Shown here piece after piece: positions 22,233 to 34,443 of a DNA stretch of 64,000 nt (the stretch's first letter is position 1; the number at the start of each line of letters is the position of its first letter). The notes beneath the pieces were generated by a model. It had not been told where the DNA came from and searched no databases. It saw only the letters and a program-made list of their open reading frames with translations. The DNA is from Pachyseris speciosa (Eukaryota > Cnidaria > Anthozoa > Scleractinia > Pachyseridae): assembly GCA_016490735.1 (NCBI GenBank), contig JAEMWC010000357.1, forward strand, positions 530,001 through 594,000, given 5' to 3'. Position numbers and translations under genes: made by a program.

Positions 22233-22686
22233 ATGGCGCGACGTCGCAATGAATCAGTGATCATGTGCTTTCAGACAAAGTGGGTACCGACCCGTGCGTC
22301 ATTTGCATAACCCTGTACCATGACGACACGAATGAGTTGCCCCACCGAGCCCTCTGCTGCAACGTCAGCCATGTATTTAGCGGTGGCTGCAGTCCCTCAA
22401 CGACCGTCGCATGCCATGGTAAGAGTGGGCCTGCCCCCATTGCCGACAGCCGGGTTACTTGTTAAACCACACCAACGACCCGTGTCACATATGCCAGTCC
22501 CATGACATCGACGGCCACTTCGTCTGCACCGAACGTTTGCCGTACTGTTCCGTGGCCCTGCACCACACTTGTTTGTACAGACACGTGGTACGCTTCATCC
22601 GGGTCACACCAGATCACTTCCACTGCCCCAGGTTCCACACTCGACTGCACACCCACTTCACCCTAACCAATTTGGTCCGCACTTAA
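22233..22686 (+). pseudogene. Double zinc-finger (RING/PHD-like) gene, frameshifted
   Basis: A start ATG at 22233 (MARRRNESV) is followed, after a shift, by DPCVICITLYHDD, ALCCNVSHVFSGGC. After another shift, NDPCHICQSHDIDGHFVC, LPYCSVALHHTCLYRHV and FHCPR follow. Two successive Cys-x2-Cys ... His ... Cys units resemble a tandem RING/PHD arrangement. The second unit is similar in layout to the minus-strand fingers of the same element. It ends TAA at 22684-22686. Its specific role is unknown. Confidence 0.4.
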
Positions 22687-22960
22687 CCCGAGAACAGACC
22701 ATCCACCTCCACGCCGCGGCCAACGCCTAGCATCACAGGCCTAAGACTTGCAACGGCATCTGGTTATCTCTCTCCCGGGTCAACCAGGCAGAGCCGAACA
22801 GCGCTTCGGGCAAACCCGAGGACGAGGCCGCGGCATCCGCCACGCCTACCAACACGGAGTGCCACGCCAACCAAGTGAATGAAAATCAAATGTAAAAAAA
22901 CTTATACATGTGTCATTAAACAGGTTGCAAACTGATTTCACGTGTTTGCTCATTGCCGTA

Positions 22961-23032
22961 GACCCTGTGGCCCAATGGATAAGGCATCTGACTACGGATC
23001 AGGGGGTTGCAATTTCGAATCCTACCGAGGTC
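22961..23032 (+). tRNA. tRNA-Arg(ACG)-like sequence, degenerate T stem
   Basis: A 72-nt cloverleaf can be drawn: acceptor GACCCTG with CGAGGTC (one mismatch, one wobble), A-box TGGCCCAATGG, anticodon stem TCTGA/TCAGG around loop CTACGGA (anticodon ACG), B-box-like TTTCGAATCC. A run of T residues follows at 23042. The T stem is poorly paired, so it is probably a pseudo-tRNA or a tRNA-derived promoter. It lies inside the Polinton-like element, just before its right TIR. Confidence 0.45.
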
Positions 23033-24054
23033 TCTCTTTCTCTTTTTTTCAACAATATCATTAAATTCATTCCATCCAAACAGTGTGTGTTCCTGGTAGT
23101 CCACTCTAAGACTCCTTTTCCCGTCTCGGTCACGTGATTGAGAACCCCTTTAAATGCAGCGATGCTCTTTTCTGATTGGTCCATTCCGAGTTTGACGAGT
23201 TGATTGACAGCTCGTTCTGGCTTCTGATTGGTTGAAATTTTTGACAGTTTTTGGGTCTATAGTAGCCCATAATACTACTTTCCTCGCATTCACAATCTCA
23301 ACGAATCAGTTAACCTATGGTGAAATGAGGTTAAAAACTATGTGTAATCAACCATGGTATTAACATCCACTACGTATAGAGAAATCGTTTCTTCAAACGA
23401 TAATTTTAACAAGCTACCTATCATACCTTGGCTTTGCCGAGAGGAATGATAGACTCAGTGAGGCATTTCAGCTGGGATGCACTTAGGAGAAAACATAGAT
23501 GCGGTTAAGAAGTAGATTTCTCTAATTGTGCTGGATTTTTCAGTCCGTCATAAGGTTCTGCCGTTTCGTTTTTCCTTTAAAATCAGTCTTTGTTTTTATA
23601 AATGACTCCATAACTAAACTGAAATGAAATACCAAATGAGCCGTACGCCGCATTGATTATTCTGATTGCTCCCGACGATATGTGGTCGCTGGAATCATTC
23701 CCGTTTTTAATTCTAAAGTATAACTTAAGGCGGTCAAATAAGGTCAAAAATCATATTTCAGTAACCACAGGCTTTAAAACTACATGGCGATAGACATGTT
23801 TACAGTAAGGAGAGGTTAAGGGAAACATAAAAGCGTTGAAAGGCTTGATGCGCTTAGAAACGTAGAACTGATGTAGATCAGTAGACGGAATATACGAATC
23901 TCTATTTCCTCCCGAGATTAAATGGGCGCCCAACCTTCACTTGGCAGCCAACGTTATGCCGTTTTCATCACAAGCTTAGTTTGGGATTACAACAAAGTTT
24001 GGAAGATCCCACTCTCTATGAGACGTTTTAAAGTTGCAATGACACCCTGTTCCT

Positions 24055-25535
24055 TATTGAAATAAAAAGAAACCAATAAAGTTTTCCTTTCAAGCAGTCC
24101 TCACTATTGACCACTGAAAAGTTTCCAGTGAGAACGAATTGACTTATGATGGTAAAATAAAGAGGTAAACTAAGGCTGGTTTTTCAGTTAACCACGACCT
24201 TAGCCTCCTCTAGCTAAGGAAGAGAAACCTGTAGCCGTGTTTCAAAGGAAACAACAGCTGGCTGGGAATGGACTCCTGTAGCTGGCCATCTATCATGCAT
24301 AAGCTAGAATTATTTAGGATTTTAGCTGGAATGAACTGAAGAGAAAATTGCTATGCACGGAAAATAAATATCTCTTCAGAGGCAGATCTGGATTTCTAAA
24401 TATTCAAGAGTTTTTCTTATTCGACTCCTTTTCGAAACTATGTTTCCACTTGAAACCTTCCAGACCACTGAATATGCTAATAATGTACGATTGATTGATG
24501 TGGTTGCTATAACCGTGGTCAAGTATGTATAAGTCGATGTGGTTCCTCAGGGTCTGAAATTGTCTTCTACTAACCACGGGCTGTAAAGCACGTTGTGAAT
24601 CAGCTAGGAAAAAGCTAAATAGTGGTGCTGATAGAAACATTCGGGCATGTATCTTGTCCGAAATCAGATCAACGCGGAAGCTTTACTTTTGCTTGTTTGG
24701 TGGAATTTCAGTCATCTCAAACTGTTATAACAGTACCCTTTTTAAAATTCCTCTCTATCGAAGACTTTTAATTATGTGAAGACAAAGTGACACGTAATCT
24801 GGATCGAATTTTACACAGACGGGAGCTAAGACTTTGAATGCGATCGCATGGGAGCTTTTAAAAGAAAACGCCTTGTGCAATTTGTGATGTTACCAAATTG
24901 CCTTTTAGACCCAATTGGTCAGTATTAGCGAGACGTCCATATTTCTCTCTAAATTCAGCAGCTGAAGTTTACATTGCCAATTTGAAGGAGTTTCTTAAAT
25001 TGCTTCCTTATACCTGTTGTCGGTATTTTACCATGTTCCTCCCATTCATAATCACTACGAATTAACTTAATGTTGAACTGAGGTCAAAAAATGCGTTATC
25101 AACCGTGGCGCCAACATCCACCACGCCATTGCGAATGATAAACTCAATGAAATAGAACTGGAATGGACTGGACATAAAACTTTGATGCCGTTAAAACGTG
25201 TCCCTATTTGTTCAGAATTTAATCGTTACAAGGTTCATTTTCGTTTTTCCTTAAAAAACACTTTGCCTAAATGATCCAGAACTCAGTAAGAAAATGACAT
25301 ACCAACTGAATCGTACGCCGCATTGACTGATATGATTGCTTCCGACAATGGTCGCTGGAATTATTCCAGTGTTTAATTCTAAATTATAACTTAAGGTGGT
25401 CAAATGAGGTCAAAAATAATATTTCATAACCATAGGTTATTAATAGTTTTTATTTTCGTATTTCTTTATTGACCTTGTATTGTACATATATATTGTGGAG
25501 AGAATCAATAAAAAAAAACCACATGGCAATCATGT
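24055..25535 (+). repeat. Tandem unit copy C
   Basis: It repeats the landmarks of copy B in the same order. It carries a ~85-bp insert at about 25,436-25,519 ending in an A-run, probably the 3' tail of a retroelement, relative to copy B at 23,760. Unit length B to C is about 1.755 kb. Confidence 0.68.
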
Positions 25536-28396
25536 TTGTGACGTTAATGGAATCATAAAACGTTGATTGGATCAGTCAGCAGAAGATACGGTTATCCATC
25601 TCCTCCCGCGATTAAATGTGGGCGCAGACGCTATTAAGAGGGTAGTCCGGTCAAATGCCTTATCCTTCTTATATTTCAGTGCACTTTTACTTGAAAATCT
25701 CGCCCCAGATTTCATTCAATCGTGAAATGGCTCATCTATTTTGGCCTACCTCTACAGCAAATGTTTGTGAGTGTTGTTCTTACAAGTTTTTTTTATTGCT
25801 TTAAAGGAAGAAAGGTTTGGGGGACGGGGTAATGTGGAAAAGTAAGGACAACTGGAAAATATCATTTGGATTTGTGGGTGGTTGAAAATTAATAGTAAAA
25901 GTGAATAAGTAGACCATCGCCAGAAAGTCCGCCACCAAAACAAAGTGCCCCGGATTGCTAATTCAGACTGCCCCCCTTAAATGGCATTAGAAGACTTTTT
26001 GAAAACTGCTTCTAGTGAGTGTAAATCCTTTTCAGCACCATAAAACACACATTATCCTTTTGAATCATTTTAATCTTGTATTTTCCAGGCTTGTGTTAAT
26101 TCTTGTGTTTTCTCCGGTCCTTTCTCCTGATTATTCCTCCTGCAACAAAAATACGTTTTAGACTTTTGCAGTTGTTTTTAGCAGCGGATATGTGCTGAAC
26201 ACAAACAGAAATAAGAATAAAAAAAAGAGAAAAATTCCCGGAAGTTTGTATCTCTTTTAAGCTCCCCCTTGGGCCAGATTTTCGAATGAGGACTCCCCCC
26301 AGGTGGAAACAGTGGGATTTGTTGGTCAGTAGTAAAACATACTGCATTTTAAATTTACATATCATGTCAAATATAATTATTTTATACTTACATTTTGAAG
26401 AAGGTAAACCTTATAGTCCCCCTAAGAGGGGGGACCGACTTGCTAAAGGAACAGCTTGGTGTTGGGGCCAATGGCCCACACTTCTTTAGCAGGGCCAAGG
26501 TATGGACCCATTGTCCCGCGCTGTTTGTGGCTTGCCATAGTTGTTCCAAATTGGCTGTAAGCGACTGTCTGTTCTGAAACGGAAAATGAATGTTACATTA
26601 TTAATTGCATTTCTGACCACTCCCCAGTCCCGGGGAAACACTATGAGAAATTTGAAATCCAAACTAACAATTGCTGGCCAACGAACTGGATTCCCCCCTG
26701 AAAAGGAATTGTATAATATTATTCTCTGAAATGGCCCATTGCATGTTCACTCCTGGGCTTTGGCAGGGGAGAGGGGAGTGGGTGGCCAAAGGCTGACAGC
26801 TCACAGAACAGAAATGGGGACAATGGAGCTCTCACTAATGAAAGCTGAAATTCCTGTAAAAAAACTAAAATAACAAAAAGAAAAAGCCTTGGCCCAGGTG
26901 ATCTGAGTAGGTCAAAAAACAAACAAAGATCAAAACCCTTTTTGAAAGACAAAAGCATAACAAACAAAATTCCTGAGACAAGTTTTTCTCATTTTTCTCA
27001 TATTGTTTTGTGTTATTTATCACTTTTCTAGTTATCTCTTTTGGATGCGAAAGCATTTTGATGTAGATGCAGATGTAGACAAGCACCTGTATAAAGTGCC
27101 ATTCTTGCACATTTTGGGTTGTTTTGGCCTAAAAAATTGAACACAAAAATTAACTGTGTCTATATCAGATATAAAGCCACTCATTTAACATTGATTTCTT
27201 TTGTATTCCATTCATGAATTATTAATGAATTTTTGAAGTAAAGTACTTTTCAGAACAACTGCATCTGGAGGAAAGACCTCTCCTAGTCCTCAGCTTTTGG
27301 AATGTGAAAGCGAGCAGACATTCTCACACCTGAACAAACTTAGTTTGGGAAAAACTCCTCCTCAACTCCTATGGGAAATGGTTTTTCTCATTCGAGAATA
27401 GGTGTGTGCAGCATAAATGATTTGCTGACATTCAAAGAACAATTTGTTCATTTCACAAGTACTTACATTATAACTGCACATACTAAATACCTGATTATAA
27501 TTTCTTACATAACCAGCTGCATTGATGGATATCCAGGATTAGACATCTACAGTAAATTGTATTCACCTGAATCACTAGCCACTGGGCTAATGACCTTTAG
27601 AAAACTACTAGCCCACAGTGCAACTAAGGAGCCCAAGCTCCTTCCCAGGATCTTGGTCACTGTAAGGGTGACCATGCTTACCAAGACCATGTGTAGATTA
27701 AAAGAGGGTTTCAGTTGATCCACAGTTTTCTGGTTAAGACCACATGGAATGGTAGTTTTTAAATACATCCTTTGTCATTCTCATTAAAACTATATGTGAT
27801 TTGCCATCTTAAGTCTACTAGCCCAAGGTATACTAAATGTGTGATTTTTACTAACCTCCGGCTACAGGGCTAGTGGAGATGTCGAACCCTGGACATCGGT
27901 TTTGGGTTTTCAAAACCACAGTAAACCCATATGGATTGTTGTTGAAAATAGCAAAACCGGAAGCTGAAATTAATATTTGCTTTGCTTCAATTCCCTAAAC
28001 TCATAAATTCTGTGCATAATTTGTTCAAAACGTGTTCCATCTCAATTAAGTCTTAGATCTGTAGATTATAGCAATCAAGCAGCCATGAAATACAACCTGT
28101 TACAAATTTTCTCATCTTTATCATTCCGCGGGTTGACATTCTGGGATCATAATCATTTTTTGTCCCAAATCCCACAACAACGTAATCAGCAGAAAAGTAT
28201 TATCCTTTATCCTGGTGCAAATTACCCTGCTAGCAGCACACACTGGTGGGAATTGCAACTGCCAAGCAATAGTCTTGCATCACTTAAGCCAATTAGTCTT
28301 ACAGAACCTAACACTGAAAATGTGACAAGGATACCTCACAAATTAATGTCATCTAGTAAGCTGACGGAAGCCACTCTAAGGGCACTTAGAGTGCCT
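25536..28396. other. Intergenic AT-rich stretch, no recognised gene
   Basis: No open frame here shows a family motif or credible splice pattern. A segment near 28,320 (TGACAAGGATACCTCACAAA) is related to 20,017. Confidence 0.4.
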
Positions 28397-28405
28397 AGGT
28401 GATGG

Positions 28406-29432
28406 TAACCTGTGATCAGGCGAAGTTTTTTTTTGCGGCGGGAGGAAGGAAAAAACTACATCTGATACAATTTCTTGTCAATTTGTATGCCACCCTCTAA
28501 ATTGACGGTTCTGTCAACACGAACGACAGATGCCATGAGACAAGCATGAGCTGTCAACAGCGATGTTATTTTGTGTCATATGATAAATGTCAGCCAATCA
28601 GATTTTACCAGAAATCCATGCAATTTTTGGCGTCAAGGAAAGGAACTTTTAATAATGCTCAACCGTTGATACAGTTCCTCTGTTTAAAACGTCAAGAAAT
28701 AAAGAATTTAATGAAAAAATTGGCCAGTGGAATGGTAGAATCCTTTATTTTATTGCAAAGTGATCAAAAGTGTTGAATAAACTTTGATTCTGCAGCAGCA
28801 CTTCTTGCAAACAGCATGCCCGTAAAATAAATGATTCGTGAACACAGTTCTTCCACGATCTGATTTCTCGATTTCTCTGTGGACCTCGACTGACTAGTAA
28901 ACTACCCAGTTGCAGCAGCACAATCTGCCTTCTTTTTAGATTCCCGAATTGTTGGTTCCGACTCACCACAGCTACAGAGTGTTAGAATCAGTCAGAACAA
29001 TGCATTTTTTTCATCACTTTCGGGACAATTAGTAAATGACACTCTGATCTTGCCAAATCCCATGGGAAGTACAGCTAAAATGTCTTCTTTTAGTCAAACA
29101 ATCCTTGAGATGCATTCCATTAGCTCTTCCTTCAAGGATTTGTGAATAAATTGAAGAGAGTAAGTTACAGCTGCCGCAAATTCACCCTGTGCCCCATGAG
29201 CCGACATAAATTATAACAGCTTACTTGTGTTGAGTTTGCAGTGGAAGTCACATATGTAAATCAAGTAGCCAATCGGAACAGGGCTCAAAAGATTGTTTTG
29301 TTCTTCGACCAATCAGAAAAAAGTCCAGATTCTGGATGAGAAACAGACAAATTGACAAGAAATTGTATCAGGTGTAGTTTTTTTCCGTCCTCCCGCCACG
29401 AAAAAAAAAAAAGTTCGCCTGATCGCAGGTTA
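28406..29432. mobile_element. MULE-like MITE, 1,027 bp, 9-bp target duplication
   Basis: Terminal inverted repeats of roughly 85-95 bp: left TAACCTGTGATCAGGCGAAG, right CGCCTGATCGCAGGTTA. The shared inner part includes GATACAATTTCTTGTCAATT. Flanked by AGGTGATGG at 28397-28405 and 29433-29441. No transposase is encoded. Confidence 0.75.
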
Positions 29433-29573
29433 AGGTGATGGATCGACTGTGATGCGCCCATCATCTGCTTTGAGGATGAAAATAAAGCTATTGCGGATTG
29501 ACCAGATTTGAAATTATTTAGCCCATTAAAACGTTAAATAGCTTATGCAAACTGGCAACGCGGCAGCCCTTTC

Positions 29574-30182
29574 TACGATGGCAATTTTAAGCCCAATTTA
29601 CACTACAGAAAAAATGGGTCCAGACCCAAAAAAAGTTGGTATGTTTACACAGCACTTTCGAAAAGCAAAAGGGGTCAGGACTCATTTTTTTCGCTTTTGG
29701 GACCATAGGCCCCAAAACCAGAATCTGGATCCATTGCATGCAAACATGGAATGGAAGGTTTACACAGCAAAAATATCTGGTCCGTACCAACTTTTTTGGG
29801 GTCCAGACCCATGGAGGTAGGAAGATCCTAGAAGGCAGATCATCCTAGCGCCATATGTTTTCTGCATTCAGTTTACATGCAAAGGGTCGTACTTGGCCTT
29901 AACACTAGGATCTTCCTAGTCTTAGGATCATCCTAGCTGAAGTTCCTAGCACCAGGAAGATCCTAGCACCATGTAAACTGCTTTCGCTAGGAAGATCCTA
30001 GCACGAGGGACAAAAACAACAAACCAAACAAACATGGCGGCGGCCAGACGATCAGCGGCTAAAGGAAGACAATTTCGTCGAAATTTCCGACCAAAATTTC
30101 TGCATGTAAACCAAACGAAAAGTTGGTTCGCCGTCTAGAATCGTCCTAGTTCTAGGATCTTCCTGCCTCCATGTAAACAGCC
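29574..30182. mobile_element. Two overlapping MITE remnants
   Basis: A first pair of inverted ends (GGGTCCAGACCCAAAAAAAG near 29,613; CCAACTTTTTTGGGGTCCAG near 29,787) abuts a second pair (GGAGGTAGGAAGATCCTAG near 29,812; CTAGGATCTTCCTGCCTCC near 30,152). The interior is full of TCCTAG repeats. The outer left end of the second family appears lost, suggesting one inserted into or recombined with the other. Confidence 0.45.
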
Positions 30183-30189
30183 CCTTAGT

Positions 30190-31279
30190 ATGACGGCTTT
30201 TTCTCACAAATGAGCGTAAACATCAGTAGTGATTGAGCTGTGAGCTAAGTACTTACGGTGCGATATTCATCTATCGAAGTACACATGTAAGCTTAATTTA
30301 CTGTAATTCCTGTAACATGACAGAAATCTTACCAGATCTTCATCAACAGTGCTTTGCAATTACTCAGTAAGTTGCTGTTGGTCTTCTTCTTCTCTTCCTC
30401 TCCTTCTTTTTCACTCACCGCAGTTGCCAAAATACTTTTCAGCAGTGAGCATCGCAGTAAGTACGTTGTGTAAGAGTCACGCGGATTCGTGGTTAAAACA
30501 CAGCTATTTTGAGCCCTGTTTATTCTTTTAACCATGGTTAAGTACCACTTTTTGAGCAGTTTTATACCTCAGGGTGAAGACCTATGAAAACACGGTAATT
30601 TCATACTTTCCCAAAGAGAACTTACCTTATCAAGAAAAGAAACCATAAGGAGTACTTTACAGCTAAATAGAGGAATTCACAAGGTTTAAGTGGAGAAATC
30701 GTTCTTCAAGGACTGATGTTTGGTAAAAAGACAATTCGTGGACATCAGTACGTCGGTGAACTTCCACAAGAAAAAGGCTGAGTTCTGAAAATCTACGGTA
30801 CAGTAAGCTTAAATTATGTATTTGATTGTGACTTTTAAAATTATTTTTCATTGACTGGTTCTCTGTAAGTGCTTATTGCTAAACGATCTGGCGGAAGTTT
30901 TTGAAAAACTTTCATGCATGCGCATTCGAACCCGTTCGAATCAACTAGTCGTATCGTAGGCGTTTGGTTCCGGATGTATGTAAACGATATCTGGAGTTTA
31001 ATTTATTTATAAAAGCTGGTTGTCTCCTTTTACTAGTATCATAATGCATGAAATTTCGAGCTAGAATATTCCCGAATCCGATGTGACAGCATGGGAAAAG
31101 TTCTGTTCTACGGATGTAAAATGTCAAAATAAAGTTTTGACTTTTGTAGTTGTTTTCATCCTGCAACTGGTGTTATTATTCGAAAGGTAAGCTATAGAAA
31201 AACAATCGTGGAGCAAGTGAGTGTTGTTTCCAAGCCTACCAGTTGTCATAATGTGCTGCACATGGGGCTGTTTATTACC

Positions 31280-31280
<1 letters not shown>
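30190..31280. other. Stretch without a recognised gene; dispersed AACCATGG repeat inside
   Basis: 30,480-30,590 is a rearranged, largely reverse-complement copy of the repeat at 13,460. On the minus strand an ATG at 30,463 is followed after 34 nt by a GTGAGT donor, a possible first exon, but no downstream partner was found. The rest is AT-rich with no support for genes. Confidence 0.3.
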
Positions 31281-31343
<63 letters not shown>

Positions 31344-34140
31344 TTTATTTATATAGCGCTAAAATCCAATAATTGTCCAAAGCGCTACCTAATTACAAAA
31401 AAGGAATATAAAAAATCTAAATTATAAAATATCTACAATATACAACATAATTTAAATATAGCCTAAGTTATCTACTATATAAATCAAAAAACATCTTAAA
31501 ACAAAAGGAATCTCATAACCTATATGCTAACTTAAATAAAAAAGTTTTAAGGGATTGCTTAAAATTTGCCACTGAAGCACATTTCCTAATCTCTAGAGGT
31601 AAATTGTTCCACAATTTAGGTCCTGCAATAGAGAAAGCTCTGTCTCCATATGTTTTCAATCTGCTTCTTGGAACCACTAAATATTCTTTACATGAAGAAC
31701 GCAATGACCTAGAGTATGTTTTAAAATTTAAAAGGTCACAAATATAAGAAGGTGCAAGGCCATGAAGGGCCTTGTATACCAATAAAAGGACTTTAAAAGT
31801 TATTCTAAACTCAACTGGTAACCAATGAAGATTAATTAAAATAGGAGTTATATGATCATGCTTCGGTGTCAGTGTGACAACACGAGCTGCAGCATTCTGA
31901 ACTGCCTGTAGTCTAGCTAACAGATACTTAGGAAGGCCATGTAATAAGGAATTACAGTGATCAAGTTTCGAACTAATAAATGCATGGACTAAGATTTCAC
32001 ATGTATCTTGGCTTAAGTACTTGCGGATTTTAGCAATATTTCTCAAATGATAGAATGATGATTTACAAATGTTCTTAATGTGCTCCTCAAAACTAAATAT
32101 GCTATCAAACTGAACCCCTAAATTACGAACAGAGTCACAAGGTGCAATGCACTCAGAACCAACAGTAATGTGACCAATGTCAGGCAAAGGATGGAATCTG
32201 GAACTGATGACTACAAGGTCCGTTTTGTCCTGGTTTAGTTTAAGATAGTTTCTTATCATCCATTCATCAATGTCCCTCACACAGCATTCCACTCTCAACT
32301 TCACTTGTTGGATGTCATTCAAGCTGGTAGATTTAAAGGTAATATATAATAGGGTGTCATCAGCATATAGATGGTATGTTAGTCCATGATCATTTATTAT
32401 GTCCGCAATAGGTTATGTGTATAACAAATACAACAAAGGGCCCAGAACTGATCCCTGAGGGACACCACACTTCAATGCACGTTGTGAAGAATGACTATTC
32501 CCAACTTTAACAAACAGCTTACGTGAAGACAGGTATGATTTCAGCCACTTAAGCACAGTTCCTTGAAAACCAAAACAAGAAGACAGCCTTGTCACTAGAA
32601 GAGTATGGTCCTCCGTATCAAACGCCGCCGACAGATCCAAAAGTACCAATATGACCGACTCATTAGGATCTAAAGCACAAAGAATGTCATTTTGAACCCT
32701 CAGTAGAGCCGTGTCAGTGGAGTGACATGACTTGTATGCGGATTGAAACGTTTCCGAAAGACCATTAGATGTAATCTGTAAGCTGAACACATACCGCTTT
32801 TTCCACAAACTTGGACACAAACTTCAAATTAGAAATAGGTTGAAAACTTTCATATTTAGTGAAATCAGCATTATGTTTCTTTAAAGTCGGTATCACAGCT
32901 GCAATCTTCAAGACATCAGGCATAACTCCAGTAGATAAAGATGTATTTACTATATTAGTCAACACAGGTGTTAGTAAATTGAAACATTCCTTCATTACCA
33001 CTGCAGGCAGAGGATCAAGTACACAGGATTTATTAATAGATCTCAATGCAAGTCCCTTGATGTCTTCGTAACTGACATTAATAGTCTGAAAACACAGAGT
33101 TACGCTCCACGTGGTTACCAAGAGTCACATCATTAGCATCATTACCTTGCGCAGAATTCTTTATTAGTGTGGCATGGATACAATCAATCTTGTCAATGAA
33201 ATAATCAGCGAAAGAATTAGCTAGTGCATCACTACAAGAAGATGGATACCGTGCAGTTGATTGCTTTTGTAGGGTAGTTTTGATACTGTATTAAACAAAC
33301 CCCGTTGATCAGTTGAGTTTTCAGTAATGATGGTAGTGTAGTAAGAGGATTTCAACGACTTGATCAAATTATTCACAACACAGCACTGATGAGTATATTC
33401 TTGTCGATCAGCCTGCAGCCTGGTTCTTCTCCATTTTCTTTCTAGGCGTCGTCGCTTACGCCTCTCTACAGATACCTCATTAGTGTACTACGGAGCAGCA
33501 GGCCTAGTAGTAACAACTCGGCGCTTGACAGGAGCATACTTGTCCATTATTGATCTTAATAAGGTGTCATACTGTTGAACTAGATGATCGAGATCGCTGG
33601 ATGGATCGATGACGAGAGGGCAGTCAGCAACATCACTAAGAAACGACTCCATGTCAAGAGACCGAAGCTTCCCATAGAAGATAACTTCCTTCCTAAACCG
33701 GGGCTTTCTTATGGAGACATCACACATTACCGCCGAATGATCAGAGATGTTAGGATCATCGACTTTGATATTATTGAGCATGTTATCATCAGACTTATTT
33801 ATAAGTAAGTCAAGAGTATGGCCATTGCGGTGAGTCCCAGCACAGACACGTTGTTTAAGGTCAAAAGATTCCAAGATGTCAGTAAAACGTTTGGCATTTA
33901 CATCATCTTGACAATCCATATGCAAGTTAAAGTCACCAGTAATTAGGACTCAATCAGAAGACTCCACAGTTGCAGATTCAAGTAGATGTGAGAATTCCTC
34001 AAAAAATCGATTGAAAGAGGAATTATCAGGTGGACGATAGGTGACTAAGATCCTGACACTATATAGGCTCCAAAGACGAACATCCATGATTTCAAATGTA
34101 TCATAATCAACTGAGTTGAGTTCACGTTCAGTCAAGAAAT
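31281..34140 (-). mobile_element. Decayed L2/CR1-like LINE, 5' truncated
   Basis: Reading on the minus strand: endonuclease pieces at 34,135-33,488 (VTYRPPDNSS, GDFNLHMD across one stop codon, ISDHSAV), reverse transcriptase at 33,121-32,413 (AFDTEDHTLL, GVPQGSVLGPLLY) with a frame break near 32,800, and the C-terminal domain at 32,322-31,513 (HLYADDT lies out of frame just before it; LHWLPVEFRI, RAFSIAGPKLWNNLP). The 3' end has AGCGCTATATAAATAAA followed by an (ATT)n tail. It begins within the endonuclease domain. Several frame breaks and stops make it inactive. Confidence 0.85.
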
Positions 34141-34443
34141 AAAAAGAAACAACAATGAAGCCTGTAACTGTACATTACTTCTTGTCCTGATTCTTCATTT
34201 ACTGGCTAGATTTCAGAATACCTGGCCACATCATTTACATACCATTGAAATAGTGTTTCTTTAACTCTGCTGTTTTTACTACAACCACTACCACTACCAC
34301 TGAAGTTGAAGTTGATTTTTATTGACAGCATTTTAAATAGATACAGAATTATCTGATCCATAGGTAGCATAATCTAGGCGGGCTTGGAAATAAGGAAGAA
34401 ATAAGACTGTTAAAAATTAAGATTGTTGGTAGGAAAATAAAAT

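Larger units (their letters stand above)
17444..23279. mobile_element. 5.8 kb element with AG-ended TIRs and a 6-bp target duplication (Polinton/Maverick-like ends)
   Basis: The left end AGTAGTAGTATGGGCTACTA at 17444 is repeated in inverted form at 23279 with one mismatch. The arms align for about 200 bp, including AACCAATCAGAAGCCAGAAC and CTCAATCACGTGACCG, with a 17-22 bp indel. Direct repeat TTCCTC flanks it at 17438-17443 and 23280-23285. Ends starting 5'-AG, long TIRs and 6-bp duplications are the Polinton/Maverick signature. However, no DNA polymerase B, integrase or capsid gene was recognised and the element is shorter than usual. It is best called Polinton-like and degenerate. Inside are zinc-finger genes, a LINE fragment, a fold-back, a GC-rich two-gene block and a tRNA-like sequence. 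Confidence 0.75.
16416..24054 (+). repeat. Tandem unit copy B, split by the 17,444-23,279 insertion
   Basis: The left part is 16416-17443 and the right part 23280-24054 (its first six bases are the second copy of the target duplication). Sequence resumes directly (GCATTCACAATCTCAACGAA) at the position expected from copies A and C. It starts with ATTGAAATAAAAAGAAA and includes GGCCATCTATCATGCATAAG, also present in copy C. Confidence 0.7.

Noticed and set aside
30428..30463. Minus-strand first exon (ATG, ~11 codons, GTGAGT donor)
   Set aside because: No downstream exon could be found; too short to support.
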